From assembly GCF_900108305.1 (NCBI RefSeq), contig NZ_FNUX01000027.1:1-42301 (forward strand): a stretch of DNA of 42,301 nt. Reading direction: 5' to 3'. Position 1 is the stretch's first letter. Every line of letters starts with the position of its first letter. The notes beneath the pieces are model-generated. The model was not told where the DNA came from. It did not search any database and worked only from the letters and a program-made list of their open reading frames with translations. This DNA comes from Nitrosomonas ureae (GTDB lineage: Bacteria; Pseudomonadota; Gammaproteobacteria; Burkholderiales; Nitrosomonadaceae). The translations under genes were made by a program, and so were the position numbers. This document shows, piece after piece, positions 8,439-16,669 of the stretch.

Positions 8439-8917
8439 GAACCCCAAACCTGATTGACTTTGATGTAGCCTGTCTGACCATCTCTATGCCGCACTTTTAC
8501 CCATCCTTGGATATCCGACTGCATCCACTCCATAACAATATTCTCTTCAACCTGAAATATTAATTCTGATTTAATATCAGCAGACTGGTGAACATCAGCC
8601 AATGGTGCTGTCACAATAACATAGCGTTGCTGGCTCAGATCTTTCTTTTGAACCCAAGCAAGACTCCCGCTACTATCACGGACTTTTGTCCATCCATCGA
8701 CATCCACTACGACCTCAACCGGAAGATGACGACCTGCAACAAATAATTTATCAGCTTGTAGAGACGGAGCATCATACATAACGATTGCATTCTCGGCTAT
8801 TGAAAGAAATTCCATATCAGCCGCGACATACCCTGGATATAAAAGCAATATGCTCATCATCACAGTCAGCATTTTATATTCCAATCTAAGTGTTAGCGCC
8901 TGGAATCCTTTTTTCAT
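8435..8917 (-). CDS. Exported protein with two bacterial SH3 domains
   Basis: About 160 residues from the ATG at 8917 (the frame is open to a TTG at 8941). A hydrophobic segment (MLTVMMSILLLYPGYVAA) looks like a signal peptide. Two SH3b repeats follow, one with GWTKVRDSSGSLAWVQKKDL and one with GWVKVRHRDGQTGYIKVNQVW. Bacterial SH3 domains often bind cell-wall peptides, so a periplasmic wall-associated role is likely, but the partner and function are unknown. It overlaps gpsA by 4 bases (ATGA) and follows secB, so it is translationally linked to both. In E. coli gpsA directly follows secB, making this an added gene in a conserved operon. Confidence 0.85.
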   Translation of the reverse strand: MKKGFQALTLRLEYKMLTVMMSILLLYPGYVAADMEFLSIAENAIVMYDAPSLQADKLFVAGRHLPVEVVVDVDGWTKVRDSSGSLAWVQKKDLSQQRYVIVTAPLADVHQSADIKSELIFQVEENIVMEWMQSDIQGWVKVRHRDGQTGYIKVNQVWGS

Positions 8918-8955
8918 CGTCAAATCACTTCTACTTTTCAAGTTTTTTTATTCGT

Positions 8956-9393
8956 TTAATGTGTACTGGGTTCTGCTTTTTTTTGTTGATAGATCGCTTC
9001 AAAATTTACCGGATTAAGGATTACTGGCGGAAAACCGGATCTAGTCACAATATCCGATACTACCTCACGCAAATAGGGAAAAAGAATATTAGGACATCCA
9101 ATACCCAGAACGGGATCTATTTCCTCATTCGGAATATTTTGAATACGAAAAATACCGGCCTGCTGAGCCTCAACCAGAAACATTATCTTATCTTTAATCT
9201 TAGCAGTAACCGTTACCGTTAACTGCACTTCGTACAACCCAGTGTCAATACTCTGATTTCTAGTTCCAAGTTGCAGATTAATCTCGGGCGTATCCCTTTC
9301 TAAAAAGATATTGGGCGCATTGGGGATCTCTAAAGACAAATCCTTTACATAAATTTTTTCTATGGCAAAAACTGGTTGTAGTTGCTCACTCAT
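8956..9393 (-). CDS. secB: Protein-export chaperone SecB
   Basis: SecB is a cytoplasmic tetrameric chaperone that keeps preproteins unfolded and hands them to SecA. The 145-residue product carries the typical [19 protein letters not shown] start, the [25 protein letters not shown] strand region in the centre (residues about 58-82) and the [24 protein letters not shown] block (about 100-123). Length is normal. It lies between grxC (68 bp upstream) and the SH3 protein gene, matching the conserved yibN-grxC-secB-gpsA neighbourhood. Confidence 0.97.
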   Translation of the reverse strand: MSEQLQPVFAIEKIYVKDLSLEIPNAPNIFLERDTPEINLQLGTRNQSIDTGLYEVQLTVTVTAKIKDKIMFLVEAQQAGIFRIQNIPNEEIDPVLGIGCPNILFPYLREVVSDIVTRSGFPPVILNPVNFEAIYQQKKAEPSTH

Positions 9394-9461
9394 ATTTAAT
9401 ATCCAGGTGAATAAAAAGTTAACTTATATTTAAATCGCAATTAAATGCTCTGATTATGTGT

Positions 9462-9719
9462 TCACATTGCCAGTAATGCCGCCAACTCCCCCTTACGATC
9501 AAGTTGTGTTAAATCATCATAACCTCCCACATGATGTCCGTCGATATAAATCTGGGGAACAGTGCGTCGACCAGTTTTATCCATCATCTCAACACGCTGA
9601 TCAGGCTCCAGGTCAATACGAATTTTCTCAATTACCTCAACGCCTTTTGAACGTAATAAGCTTTCCGCCATTTTGCAATAAGGGCAGAAACCTGTCGTAT
9701 ACATAATTACTTTGGGCAT
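9462..9719 (-). CDS. grxC: Glutaredoxin 3
   Basis: This 85-residue glutaredoxin uses glutathione to reduce disulfides in cytoplasmic proteins. It begins MPKVIMYTTGFCPYCKMAES with the dithiol site CPYC (Cys12, Cys15). It has the cis-proline block TVPQIYIDG and the glutathione-binding GGYDDL. The frame is open to 9764, but that would overlap the rhodanese gene by 37 bases and add a non-family leader. The ATG at 9719 has an AGGGAA ribosome site and leaves 8 bp to the upstream gene. Confidence 0.96.
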   Translation of the reverse strand: MPKVIMYTTGFCPYCKMAESLLRSKGVEVIEKIRIDLEPDQRVEMMDKTGRRTVPQIYIDGHHVGGYDDLTQLDRKGELAALLAM

Positions 9720-9727
9720 AGGATTCC

Positions 9728-10162
9728 CTAGCGCTTGGCAATAGGTAAACCAGCGCGTTTCCATGCGTCAATGCCACCCATGAGATTAATTACCTGAGCA
9801 AAGCCATTTTTCCTCAAAACCAAGCTGGGATTATTCGATCGAATACCACCACGATATATTACGATAATGGGTTTCTCTTTAAACTTCTGAATCTCTGTCC
9901 AGCGTTCCGCAATTTTTTCAGCCGGAATATGCTTAGAGTTGGGTAAATGACCTGCGGTATACTCGCTATCATCACGAACATCAAGCACTAGTGCATCCTG
10001 GTAGTTGATTAATTGTACAGCCGCTCGCGTATCAACCTCTTTTATGCCACGCTGTGTAAACATTGGCCAGAGCAACAACGATCCGCTGACCAATGCCGTA
10101 ATAACAAAGAGTAAATTTTCCAATCTGAGCAAAAAATGATCTTGAAATAGTGATAATTCCAT
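9728..10162 (-). CDS. Membrane-anchored rhodanese-domain protein (YibN-like) lacking the catalytic Cys
   Basis: This 144-residue protein has an N-terminal membrane helix (LLFVITALVSGSLLLWPMF, about 17-35) and one rhodanese domain (about 45-140) with intact VLDVRDDSEYTAGHLPNS and NLMGGIDAW blocks. In the active-site loop, where rhodaneses have CxxGxR, it reads YRGGIR, with Tyr103 (codon TAT at 9856-9854) in place of the sulfur-carrying Cys. Persulfide chemistry should therefore be absent, and a binding or scaffold role is more likely. It is the first gene of the grxC-secB-gpsA group, the position of yibN in E. coli. No strong ribosome site is seen before the ATG. Confidence 0.85.
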   Translation of the reverse strand: MELSLFQDHFLLRLENLLFVITALVSGSLLLWPMFTQRGIKEVDTRAAVQLINYQDALVLDVRDDSEYTAGHLPNSKHIPAEKIAERWTEIQKFKEKPIIVIYRGGIRSNNPSLVLRKNGFAQVINLMGGIDAWKRAGLPIAKR

Positions 10163-10296
10163 ATAAATTTTATTCTGTTTTTAAACGACGATTTTATCAG
10201 AAACTAAAAAACTGCGGGATTCCTTTATCTTCCTACAAAGAACAAATTACTTAATTCAGATAACGCGCTGACTGAGTTCGGAAAATTAAATCTAAC

Positions 10297-10321
10297 AAAG
10301 CTTGTGCTTACGCACAGCTTT
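10297..10321 (-). terminator. Rho-independent terminator of the glycolate operon
   Basis: AAAGC (10297-10301) and TGTGC (10303-10307) pair with GCACA (10312-10316) and GCTTT (10317-10321), with a one-base bulge and a TTAC-type loop. On the reverse strand the stem is followed by TGTTAGATTTAATTTTC. It lies about 40 bases after the glcF stop. The remainder of 10163-10362 shows no gene. Confidence 0.6.
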
Positions 10322-10362
10322 GCTGCTCGGATCAAACTCATTCACTGATGAATAATAAAAAT

Positions 10363-11616
10363 TTAACCGTTATTATGGCAGGTTAACCGCTCGTCCAATA
10401 ATTCAATCCAGTGTTTAACGGGTACCGATATGCCGTTTTGCAGATGCATCAAACACCCGATATTCGCAGTAGCAACCTGAGCCGGTTTTCCGGACTCAAG
10501 AGCAATGACTTTGTTTTTCAATAACTGCTGCGAAAGTTCCGGCTGCAAAATTGAATACGTACCTGCTGAGCCGCAACACAGATGCGCATTAGGCACAACG
10601 GTTAAATCAAAACCGGCAAGAATCAGAATTTGCTCCACTACACCACGAATTTTCATGCCATGCTGCAAGGTACAGGGAGAATGAAAAGACAATTTCGTGT
10701 GATTCGGCTCTAATCTCAATTTGATCAATTCTTGGAGATTTCCGGCTTCAGCCAGTAGTACCTCACTAATATCTTTGGTCAAAGCTGAAATGTTTGCCGC
10801 TTTTTCTGCATAATCCGGATCATGGCTTAATAAATGTCCATATTCTCTGACCGTTACGCCACATCCACTGGCAGTCATCACAATCGCCTCGATCTCTTTT
10901 TGCTCAACTATAGGCCACCAAGCATCAATATTACGCCGCATATAATCGAGTCCATCCTGCTGAGCATTCAAATGAAAAGTAACCGCGCCACAACATCCCG
11001 CATTTTTAGCCTTGATCAGTGATATACCCAAGCTGTTCAGTATGCGTGCAGTAGCGATATTAATATTAGGTGCCAATGACGGTTGCACGCAACCAGCAAG
11101 AACCAGCATTTTGCGCGCGTGCCGCTCTGCAGGCCATGCGTTGATGAAACCAGACTTGACCGGAATTTTTCTTTTGAGACTTTGTGGCAAGAATGGTCGA
11201 ACAACTTGACCAAGTCTTAATAATGTATTGAACAATAATGGATTAGGTAGAATTTTTCGTAATGTATAACGAAAAACTTCTGATCTAAGATTGCGTTTTA
11301 CCTGTTTCTCGACAATATCACGGCCGATATCCACCAACGCGCCGTAACGCACTCCTGATGGGCAAGTTGTTTCACAGGCACGGCAAGTGAGACAACGATC
11401 CAGATGCAATTGCGTTTTTTGCGTTACCGGTTGCCCTTCCAGCATCTGCTTCATCAGATAAATACGACCGCGCGGACTATCCAGCTCATCCCCCAGAATC
11501 TGATAAGTGGGACAAGTAGCCAAACAAAAACCACAATGTACACAACTACGCAGAATAGCATCCGCTTCCTGTCCTTGCGGTGAATTCCTTATAAAATCAG
11601 CGAGCTTGGTTTGCAT
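10363..11616 (-). CDS. glcF: Glycolate oxidase, iron-sulfur subunit GlcF
   Basis: GlcF passes electrons from the flavin subunits of glycolate oxidase (glycolate to glyoxylate) towards the membrane quinone pool. The 417-residue protein has two 4Fe-4S motifs, CVHCGFCLATCPTY (about 25-38) and CLTCRACETTCPSG (about 75-88). Two cysteine-rich CCG domains follow, with AGCCGAVTFH and HLCCGSAGTYS. Length matches E. coli GlcF. Its ATG directly follows the glcE stop codon with no spacer, so translation is coupled. It is the last gene of glxR-glcD-glcE-glcF. Confidence 0.95.
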   Translation of the reverse strand: MQTKLADFIRNSPQGQEADAILRSCVHCGFCLATCPTYQILGDELDSPRGRIYLMKQMLEGQPVTQKTQLHLDRCLTCRACETTCPSGVRYGALVDIGRDIVEKQVKRNLRSEVFRYTLRKILPNPLLFNTLLRLGQVVRPFLPQSLKRKIPVKSGFINAWPAERHARKMLVLAGCVQPSLAPNINIATARILNSLGISLIKAKNAGCCGAVTFHLNAQQDGLDYMRRNIDAWWPIVEQKEIEAIVMTASGCGVTVREYGHLLSHDPDYAEKAANISALTKDISEVLLAEAGNLQELIKLRLEPNHTKLSFHSPCTLQHGMKIRGVVEQILILAGFDLTVVPNAHLCCGSAGTYSILQPELSQQLLKNKVIALESGKPAQVATANIGCLMHLQNGISVPVKHWIELLDERLTCHNNG

Positions 11617-12693
11617 TTAAAATTCTGGATAAAGTCGACCGGGATTAAGGATTTTTGATGGGTCAAACTGCTCTTTCAACAGACGATGAATTTTCATCAT
11701 AACTGGATCTAGCGGATGAAATACAGCATCGCGAAATTCATGGCTACGAAACAAGGTAGCGTGACCACCCGCATCTTTAGCCGTTTTACGAATAATTTTC
11801 TGATCCACACTTGCGTCGCAAAGCAACCACCGTAAACCGCCATTCCATTCCAGTAATTGTTTCCCAGGCAATGCAACCGGTATTGTTGTTGATTTAATTG
11901 ATAAACGCCACAGAAGTTTATCTGACTGAAAAAAATCGTGCCACTGCTCACGCACCGATTGCCAGAAGTCCCTGTCTTCAACCAGCTCTTCACCTCCCAA
12001 TTTTGCCTGCGCTGCGCGCACTGCTGATTCAGCACCAGACAGTCTGAGAAACAGCACACCCTCAACATAACAAGTTGCCGAAATTGGCAATGGCTTGCCA
12101 GCCCATTGATTCATTCTCTCGATCGCTGCAGCTTCATCCATAGGCATTCGCAATGTTATTTCAACCGGTGGTTTCGGCAAAACCTTCAATGAAATTTCCA
12201 GCAACACACCCAAAGTACCCATGGCACCCACCATTAATCGAGAAACATCATAACCAGCAACATTTTTCATCACCTGCCCGCCAAAGCGCAAATCTCTACC
12301 TTTCCCATCGAGCAAGCGCATACCCAATACAAAATCACGTGCCGCACCCGCAGCAGCACGGCGCGGACCCGATAAACCAACCGCCATACAACCGCCCAAA
12401 GTTGCATTAGCACCGAAATGGGATGGTTCGAATGCTAGCATTTGCCCATGCTGCGCCAGCAAAGACTCCAGATCTGTCAAGCGTGTTCCCGCACATGCTG
12501 TAATTACCAATTCCGTCGGCTCGTAATCAATAATACCGTGATACATCGTCGTATCTAACAATGTATCCCCCCGCCCAAATGAGGAATTACCATAAAAATG
12601 CTTGGTGCCACCGCCACGTATTTGCAATGGCGATTTGTTCTCAGATGCAGCACGAATGACTGCCTTATACTGATCGATAATAGCTTGTCGCAT
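11617..12693 (-). CDS. glcE: Glycolate oxidase, FAD-binding subunit GlcE
   Basis: GlcE is the second, smaller FAD-type (PCMH fold) subunit of glycolate oxidase. The 358-residue product shows the family's nucleotide-binding loop LQIRGGGTKHFYG (about 22-34), FEPSHFGANATLGGCMAVGLSGP (about 90-112), RDFVLGMRLLDGKG and VMKNVAGYDVSRLMVGAMGTLGV. It ends with FDPSKILNPGRLYP, typical of the FAD-linked oxidase C-domain. It starts 5 bp after glcD and abuts glcF. All three subunits are needed for activity in E. coli. Confidence 0.95.
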   Translation of the reverse strand: MRQAIIDQYKAVIRAASENKSPLQIRGGGTKHFYGNSSFGRGDTLLDTTMYHGIIDYEPTELVITACAGTRLTDLESLLAQHGQMLAFEPSHFGANATLGGCMAVGLSGPRRAAAGAARDFVLGMRLLDGKGRDLRFGGQVMKNVAGYDVSRLMVGAMGTLGVLLEISLKVLPKPPVEITLRMPMDEAAAIERMNQWAGKPLPISATCYVEGVLFLRLSGAESAVRAAQAKLGGEELVEDRDFWQSVREQWHDFFQSDKLLWRLSIKSTTIPVALPGKQLLEWNGGLRWLLCDASVDQKIIRKTAKDAGGHATLFRSHEFRDAVFHPLDPVMMKIHRLLKEQFDPSKILNPGRLYPEF

Positions 12694-12698
12694 AGATT

Positions 12699-14153
12699 CT
12701 AAAATCGCGGTAATTCCGCAAACTTCTCCTCACCTCGATGTACATGCATGGCGCCCAATTCCGCACAACGATGCAAAGTCGGAACTGCCTTACCGGGATT
12801 CAACAATCCCATCGGATCAAATGCCGCCTTCACAGCATGAAACATTTCCAGCTCCTCCTTGCCGAATTGGATGCACATCTGATTGATTTTTTCTATCCCC
12901 ACGCCATGTTCCCCGGTTATCGTACCACCTGCATGAATGCACATCTCCAGTATTTTTCCACCAAATTCTTCTGTCCTTTCTAATTCGCCAGCCTGATTGG
13001 CATCATATAAAATTAGAGGATGTAAGTTACCATCTCCGGCATGAAATACATTCATACATCGTAACCCATATTCCTGGGATAGCTTCTCAATACCGCGCAA
13101 TACATCGGCTAACCGTTTGCGTGGAATCGTCCCATCCATGCAATAGTAATCCGGCGACACCCTTCCAGCGGCTGGAAATGCTGCTTTCCGTCCGGCCCAA
13201 AACCTAAGGCGCTCGGCTTCATCGCGCGAGGTACTGATTTTGGTTGCGCCACCTTGCTGCATAATGGCATAAATTCGCTTGATTTCATCCGCCACTTCTT
13301 CTGCGCTGCCATCGGATTCGCATAGTAAAATTGCCGCCGCATTCAGGTCATAACCCGCATGTAAAAATTCTTCCACTGCATGAATAGTAATTTTATCCAT
13401 CATTTCCATCCCTGCCGGGATGATACCTGCGCCAATCACATTCGCCACCGCATTGCCTGCCTTGATCACATCATCAAATGCCGCCATCACCAGTTGCGCT
13501 TTTTCCGGCGTTGGAATCAGTTTCACGGTAATTTCCGTGACTATGCCGAGCATGCCTTCGCTTCCGGTCATTAACGCGAGCAAATCATACCCCGCACTGT
13601 CCAGACTTTCGCCACCGATTTCCAAATACTCTCCGTCAATCATCAGCACCCGCAATTTAACAATGTTGTGCACAGTAAGGCCATATTTCAGACAATGCAC
13701 ACCACCCGAATTTTCCGCCACATTACCACCAATCGAGCAAGCAATCTGCGATGAAGGATCAGGCGCATAATATAAACCATACATCGCCGCTGCTTCACTG
13801 ATTGCCAGATTTCTGACCCCCGGCTGCACACGCGCCATACGCGCCAATGGATCTATCGCAACGATTTGATTTAACCTGGCCAATGACAGCAGAACACCTT
13901 GTGCATGCGGAAGCGCACCTCCTGACAAACCAGTACCCGCACCTCGTGCCACTACAGGAGTTCTCGTTGCATGGCAAAGCTGCAAAATTTTGATGATCTG
14001 CTCTTCCGTGTGCGGCAACACAACCACCAGCGGCAAAGCCCGATACGCTGATAAGCCATCGCATTCATACGGTTTCAAATCTTCGATTTCGTATAGCACC
14101 GCCTCATGCGGCAATATCATAAACAGTTTGTTAATAAGTTCTTGTAGAGCCAT
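12699..14153 (-). CDS. glcD: Glycolate oxidase, FAD-linked catalytic subunit GlcD
   Basis: GlcD oxidises glycolate to glyoxylate with FAD. The 484-residue protein has the FAD-binding PCMH domain with PVVARGAGTGLSGGALPH (about 69-86), IGGNVAENSGGVHCLKYG and LMTGSEGMLGIVTEITVKLIPTP. The FAD-oxidase C-domain has NVFHAGDGNLHPLILYD, ITGEHGVGIEKI and FDPMGLLNPGKA. It could be confused with D-lactate dehydrogenases of the same family, but the GlcE and GlcF partners immediately downstream settle it. The ATG at 14153 lies 8 bp after the glxR stop codon. Confidence 0.95.
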   Translation of the reverse strand: MALQELINKLFMILPHEAVLYEIEDLKPYECDGLSAYRALPLVVVLPHTEEQIIKILQLCHATRTPVVARGAGTGLSGGALPHAQGVLLSLARLNQIVAIDPLARMARVQPGVRNLAISEAAAMYGLYYAPDPSSQIACSIGGNVAENSGGVHCLKYGLTVHNIVKLRVLMIDGEYLEIGGESLDSAGYDLLALMTGSEGMLGIVTEITVKLIPTPEKAQLVMAAFDDVIKAGNAVANVIGAGIIPAGMEMMDKITIHAVEEFLHAGYDLNAAAILLCESDGSAEEVADEIKRIYAIMQQGGATKISTSRDEAERLRFWAGRKAAFPAAGRVSPDYYCMDGTIPRKRLADVLRGIEKLSQEYGLRCMNVFHAGDGNLHPLILYDANQAGELERTEEFGGKILEMCIHAGGTITGEHGVGIEKINQMCIQFGKEELEMFHAVKAAFDPMGLLNPGKAVPTLHRCAELGAMHVHRGEEKFAELPRF

Positions 14154-14161
14154 GCGGTTAA

Positions 14162-15067
14162 TTATTCCAAATGCTTCCGGATTTCGTGATCAGCAAGTTT
14201 TTCCAGTATTTTCACAAGAGCGGAATTATCCCATTTTGCACCGCCATGTGCGATACAAGCAGAAAATAATTCACGCACAGTTGCAGTATTCGGCAAACTT
14301 ACACCCAAGGCGGATGCGCTATCCAACGCGATATTCAAATCTTTTTGATGTAATTCAATGCGAAAACCGGGCTCAAAACATCGATTAATCATGCGTTCCC
14401 CATGTACTTCCAACACCCGAGAAGCCGCAAAACCACCCAACAAAGCTCGCCGAACCTTATCCGGATCTACTCCTGCCTTGGATACAAACAAGAGCGCTTC
14501 AGCCACTGCTTCGATCGCTGAAGACACAATAATTTGATTGGCAATCTTACAAACCTGACCTGCACCATTTTCCCCCACATGAGTTACATTTTTTCCTAAC
14601 AATCCAAGAATAGGCTTCACTTTCTCGAACACTGTCACGCTCGTACCCACCATGATCGTCAGTGCCGCATTTTGTGCCCCGACATCACCGCCAGATACGG
14701 GCGCATCCACATAATCATGACCCAACGCATTAATACGCGCTGCAAATTTTCGCGTTTCCAGTGGCGAAATCGAACTCATATCCACAATCGTTTTAACCTG
14801 CCCCAAACCAAGCCTCAACCCTTCGACAATGCCATGCTCGCTAAACAAGACTTTCTCAACATCTGGTGTATCTGGCAACATAGTCATAATAATATCTGCG
14901 TGCTGTGCTACTTCCTTGGATGAAAGAAATTCCCTTCCACCCAATGCGATCAAATCTCCGGAAACCCCACTGCGCGAGTGCAGAAAAAGACTATGCCCAC
15001 CCTTGATCAAATGCCCTGCCATAGGCTTCCCCATAATACCCAGACCGATAAAACCGATATTTGCCAT
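14162..15067 (-). CDS. glxR: 2-hydroxy-3-oxopropionate (tartronate semialdehyde) reductase
   Basis: The enzyme reduces tartronate semialdehyde to D-glycerate with NAD(P)H, a step of the glycerate pathway that recycles glyoxylate. The 301-residue protein belongs to the beta-hydroxyacid dehydrogenases. It has the Rossmann start IGFIGLGIMGKPMAGHLIKG, the substrate loop DAPVSGGDVGAQNAALTIMVG (about 121-141) and the catalytic-lysine block GAGQVCKIANQI (about 167-178). The paralogues GarR and GlxR cannot be separated with certainty. It is the first gene of the operon with glcDEF, which makes the glyoxylate-recycling role convincing. Its upstream region ends about 100 bp away in an IS remnant, and no clear ribosome site precedes the ATG. 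Confidence 0.88.
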   Translation of the reverse strand: MANIGFIGLGIMGKPMAGHLIKGGHSLFLHSRSGVSGDLIALGGREFLSSKEVAQHADIIMTMLPDTPDVEKVLFSEHGIVEGLRLGLGQVKTIVDMSSISPLETRKFAARINALGHDYVDAPVSGGDVGAQNAALTIMVGTSVTVFEKVKPILGLLGKNVTHVGENGAGQVCKIANQIIVSSAIEAVAEALLFVSKAGVDPDKVRRALLGGFAASRVLEVHGERMINRCFEPGFRIELHQKDLNIALDSASALGVSLPNTATVRELFSACIAHGGAKWDNSALVKILEKLADHEIRKHLE

Positions 15068-15168
15068 AATTAAAATACAAGCCGGATTTTAAAAAAGATT
15101 AAATAAAAGAAGTTAATTACACCATACTTTAGCCATTTTTTAGAAACCATTTATTGGAGCAATTGTAT

Positions 15169-15226
15169 CGGTAATCCTTCCATTTCTAATAGAAGCATGC
15201 AGTAGAGAGTTTAATTTGTAAACTTC
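15169..15226. repeat. Detached IS right-end copy, inverted
   Basis: The segment starting CGGTAATCCTTCCATTTCTA closely matches the reverse complement of the IS right end at 16188-16245: roughly nine in ten bases agree over the first 46, including the 15-base GCAGTAGAGAG core. It abuts the true left end of the element at 15227. It is thus an extra right-end fragment in inverted orientation rather than the normal left terminus. Confidence 0.65.
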
Positions 15227-16247
15227 TGCCGGTAATCCCTCGAATATTAAAGGAGCAAAGCAGTAGAATTTTCTATCCCAGACGAAGAGGAATTTTACTG
15301 ATGAAGAAGGAGCGATTTACGGAAAGCCAGATGCAGAATGAATTGTTGAAGGAGGCACTAGGAAAAAAGTGGCAAAGCCCTTACAGCGCAAGATGATAGC
15401 GCAGAGGTGGTACAGAACAAGTCTGTTAGTATTGTTTTAGCCTGTGCAACATTTGGCATTTCTGAGAGTTGCTATCGTTATCGGCCGGTTCTCAACGATG
15501 AGAACGAGGAAATCGCCGATTGGTGGTTACTACGTCTGACGGCCTGTCACAAGCGCTGGGGCTTTGGTTTGTGTTTCCTTTATTTGCGTAATGTGAAGGG
15601 TTTTGGATGGAATCACAAACGTGTGTATCGTATTTACCGTGAGCTGGAACTGAATTTACGGATCAAGCCGCGCAAGCGGTTAAAGCGGGAGAAGCCGGAA
15701 CCACTGGCTGTGCCAGAACGGCCCAATGACACATGGTCGATGGATTTCATGGCTGATCAACTCACCAATGGGAAGTCTTTCCGCACCTTCAATGTGCTGG
15801 ATAACTTCAACCGCGAGGGATTGGGAATAGAAGTGGATATATCGCTTCGATCAGAACGGGTTACGCGCACCCTGGATCAGATTATTGAATGGCGTGGCAA
15901 ACCAAGGAAGATTCTCTGTGACAATGGACCGGAAAATATCAGCGGTACGCTCAAAGTTGGGCAAAAAATCGCGAGGTATCCAGCTTGATTACATCCAACC
16001 AGGAAAGCCGCAACAGAATGTTTACGTAGAACGCCATAACAGAACTGTTCGGCATGAATGGTTGGAGATGAATGAATTTGCAACCATTGAAGAGGCACAG
16101 CTTACCGCTACACAATGGTTATGGATTTACAATAATGAACGTCCGAGTATGGCACTTGGAGGTATCACGCCAGCAATGAAGTTGGCATAAACTTTAAACT
16201 AAAACTCTCTACTGCAAGCCCCTATTAAAAATGGGAGGATTACCGCA
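15227..16247 (+). mobile_element. Defective IS3-family insertion sequence (IS407-like)
   Basis: The left end TGCCGGTAATCCC at 15227 and the right end GGATTACCGCA finishing at 16247 are imperfect terminal inverted repeats of about 40 bases. Inside lies a two-frame IS3-type transposase with an A6G slippery site. At about 1.02 kb the element is shorter than the usual 1.2-1.3 kb because most of orfA is missing. No target-site duplication is visible at the ends, so flanking DNA was rearranged. GC content is higher than in the surrounding intergenic DNA. Confidence 0.8.
15301..16190 (+). pseudogene. IS3-family transposase (orfA-orfB), deleted and frameshifted
   Basis: orfA starts MKKERFTESQ at 15301 but jumps after about 10 residues into its C-terminal part ([11 protein letters not shown]), so the helix-turn-helix is deleted. 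The GGAAAAAAG slippery site at 15361-15369 would shift ribosomes by -1 into orfB. A further apparent one-base loss near 15405 separates this from the main orfB frame (15407 onward). A third change around 15945-15975 moves the tail into another frame (to 16190). The DDE residues survive: WSMDFM and CDNGPE in the first part and NVYVERHNR in the second. The transposase cannot be made intact. Confidence 0.85.
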
Positions 16248-16500
16248 TGAGTCGCGCCGGAGATTGTTTCGACAATGCTGTGGCTGAAAGCTTCTTCGGC
16301 AGTCTTAAACAGGGACGAGTCCAGTAGGCGGCATTACCAAACCCGTTATGCAGCACAGCAAGATGTGTTGCAGTATATTTCCATGTTTTATACAGTCATC
16401 GACTGCATTCATACTTGGGATACAAAAGCCAAATCAATATGAGGTAGAAACGGAAGATTGAAAAAAACCGCTTAACTGGGCTGTTCGGTTTTATTTAACC
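16248..16500 (+). pseudogene. Tail of a second, older IS3-family transposase
   Basis: Directly after the first IS, the plus strand reads MSRAGDCFDNAVAESFFGSL, the conserved C-terminal block of IS3/IS150-type orfB carrying the catalytic Glu. A stop codon at 16325 and at least three apparent indels break the frame, but RHYQTRYAAQQDVLQYI and SHRLHSYLGYKS are readable in shifted frames up to about 16458. An IS-like end (AACTGGGCTGTTCGGTTTTA) follows to about 16500. The N-terminal two thirds are missing. From 16501 to 16669 I see nothing recognisable. Confidence 0.75.
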
Positions 16501-16669
16501 AAACCAACCAGCACAATTACACAGCGATATATACAAATCTACTCACTGCATAAGCCAACAGACTTAATTTTAACGACACATCTCACTACTTCTAACTTCA
16601 GTCGATAAGAAAAGTACTCCTCACATTCTGACAAAACAGTTTATTGCCAGATCAAATGGAAACAGATAC

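Noticed and set aside
8890..9222. Plus-strand reading frame of 110 codons
   Set aside because: It is antisense to secB and to the start of the SH3 gene, with no ribosome site or recognisable domain.
11709..12068. Alternative minus-strand frame inside glcE
   Set aside because: It lies wholly inside glcE, whose FAD-oxidase motifs are clear, and is rich in Cys and Trp as expected of a wrong frame.
15163..16252. Target-site duplication flanking the IS
   Set aside because: The bases next to either end (GTAT-type on the left, TGAG-type on the right) do not match, so no duplication is claimed.
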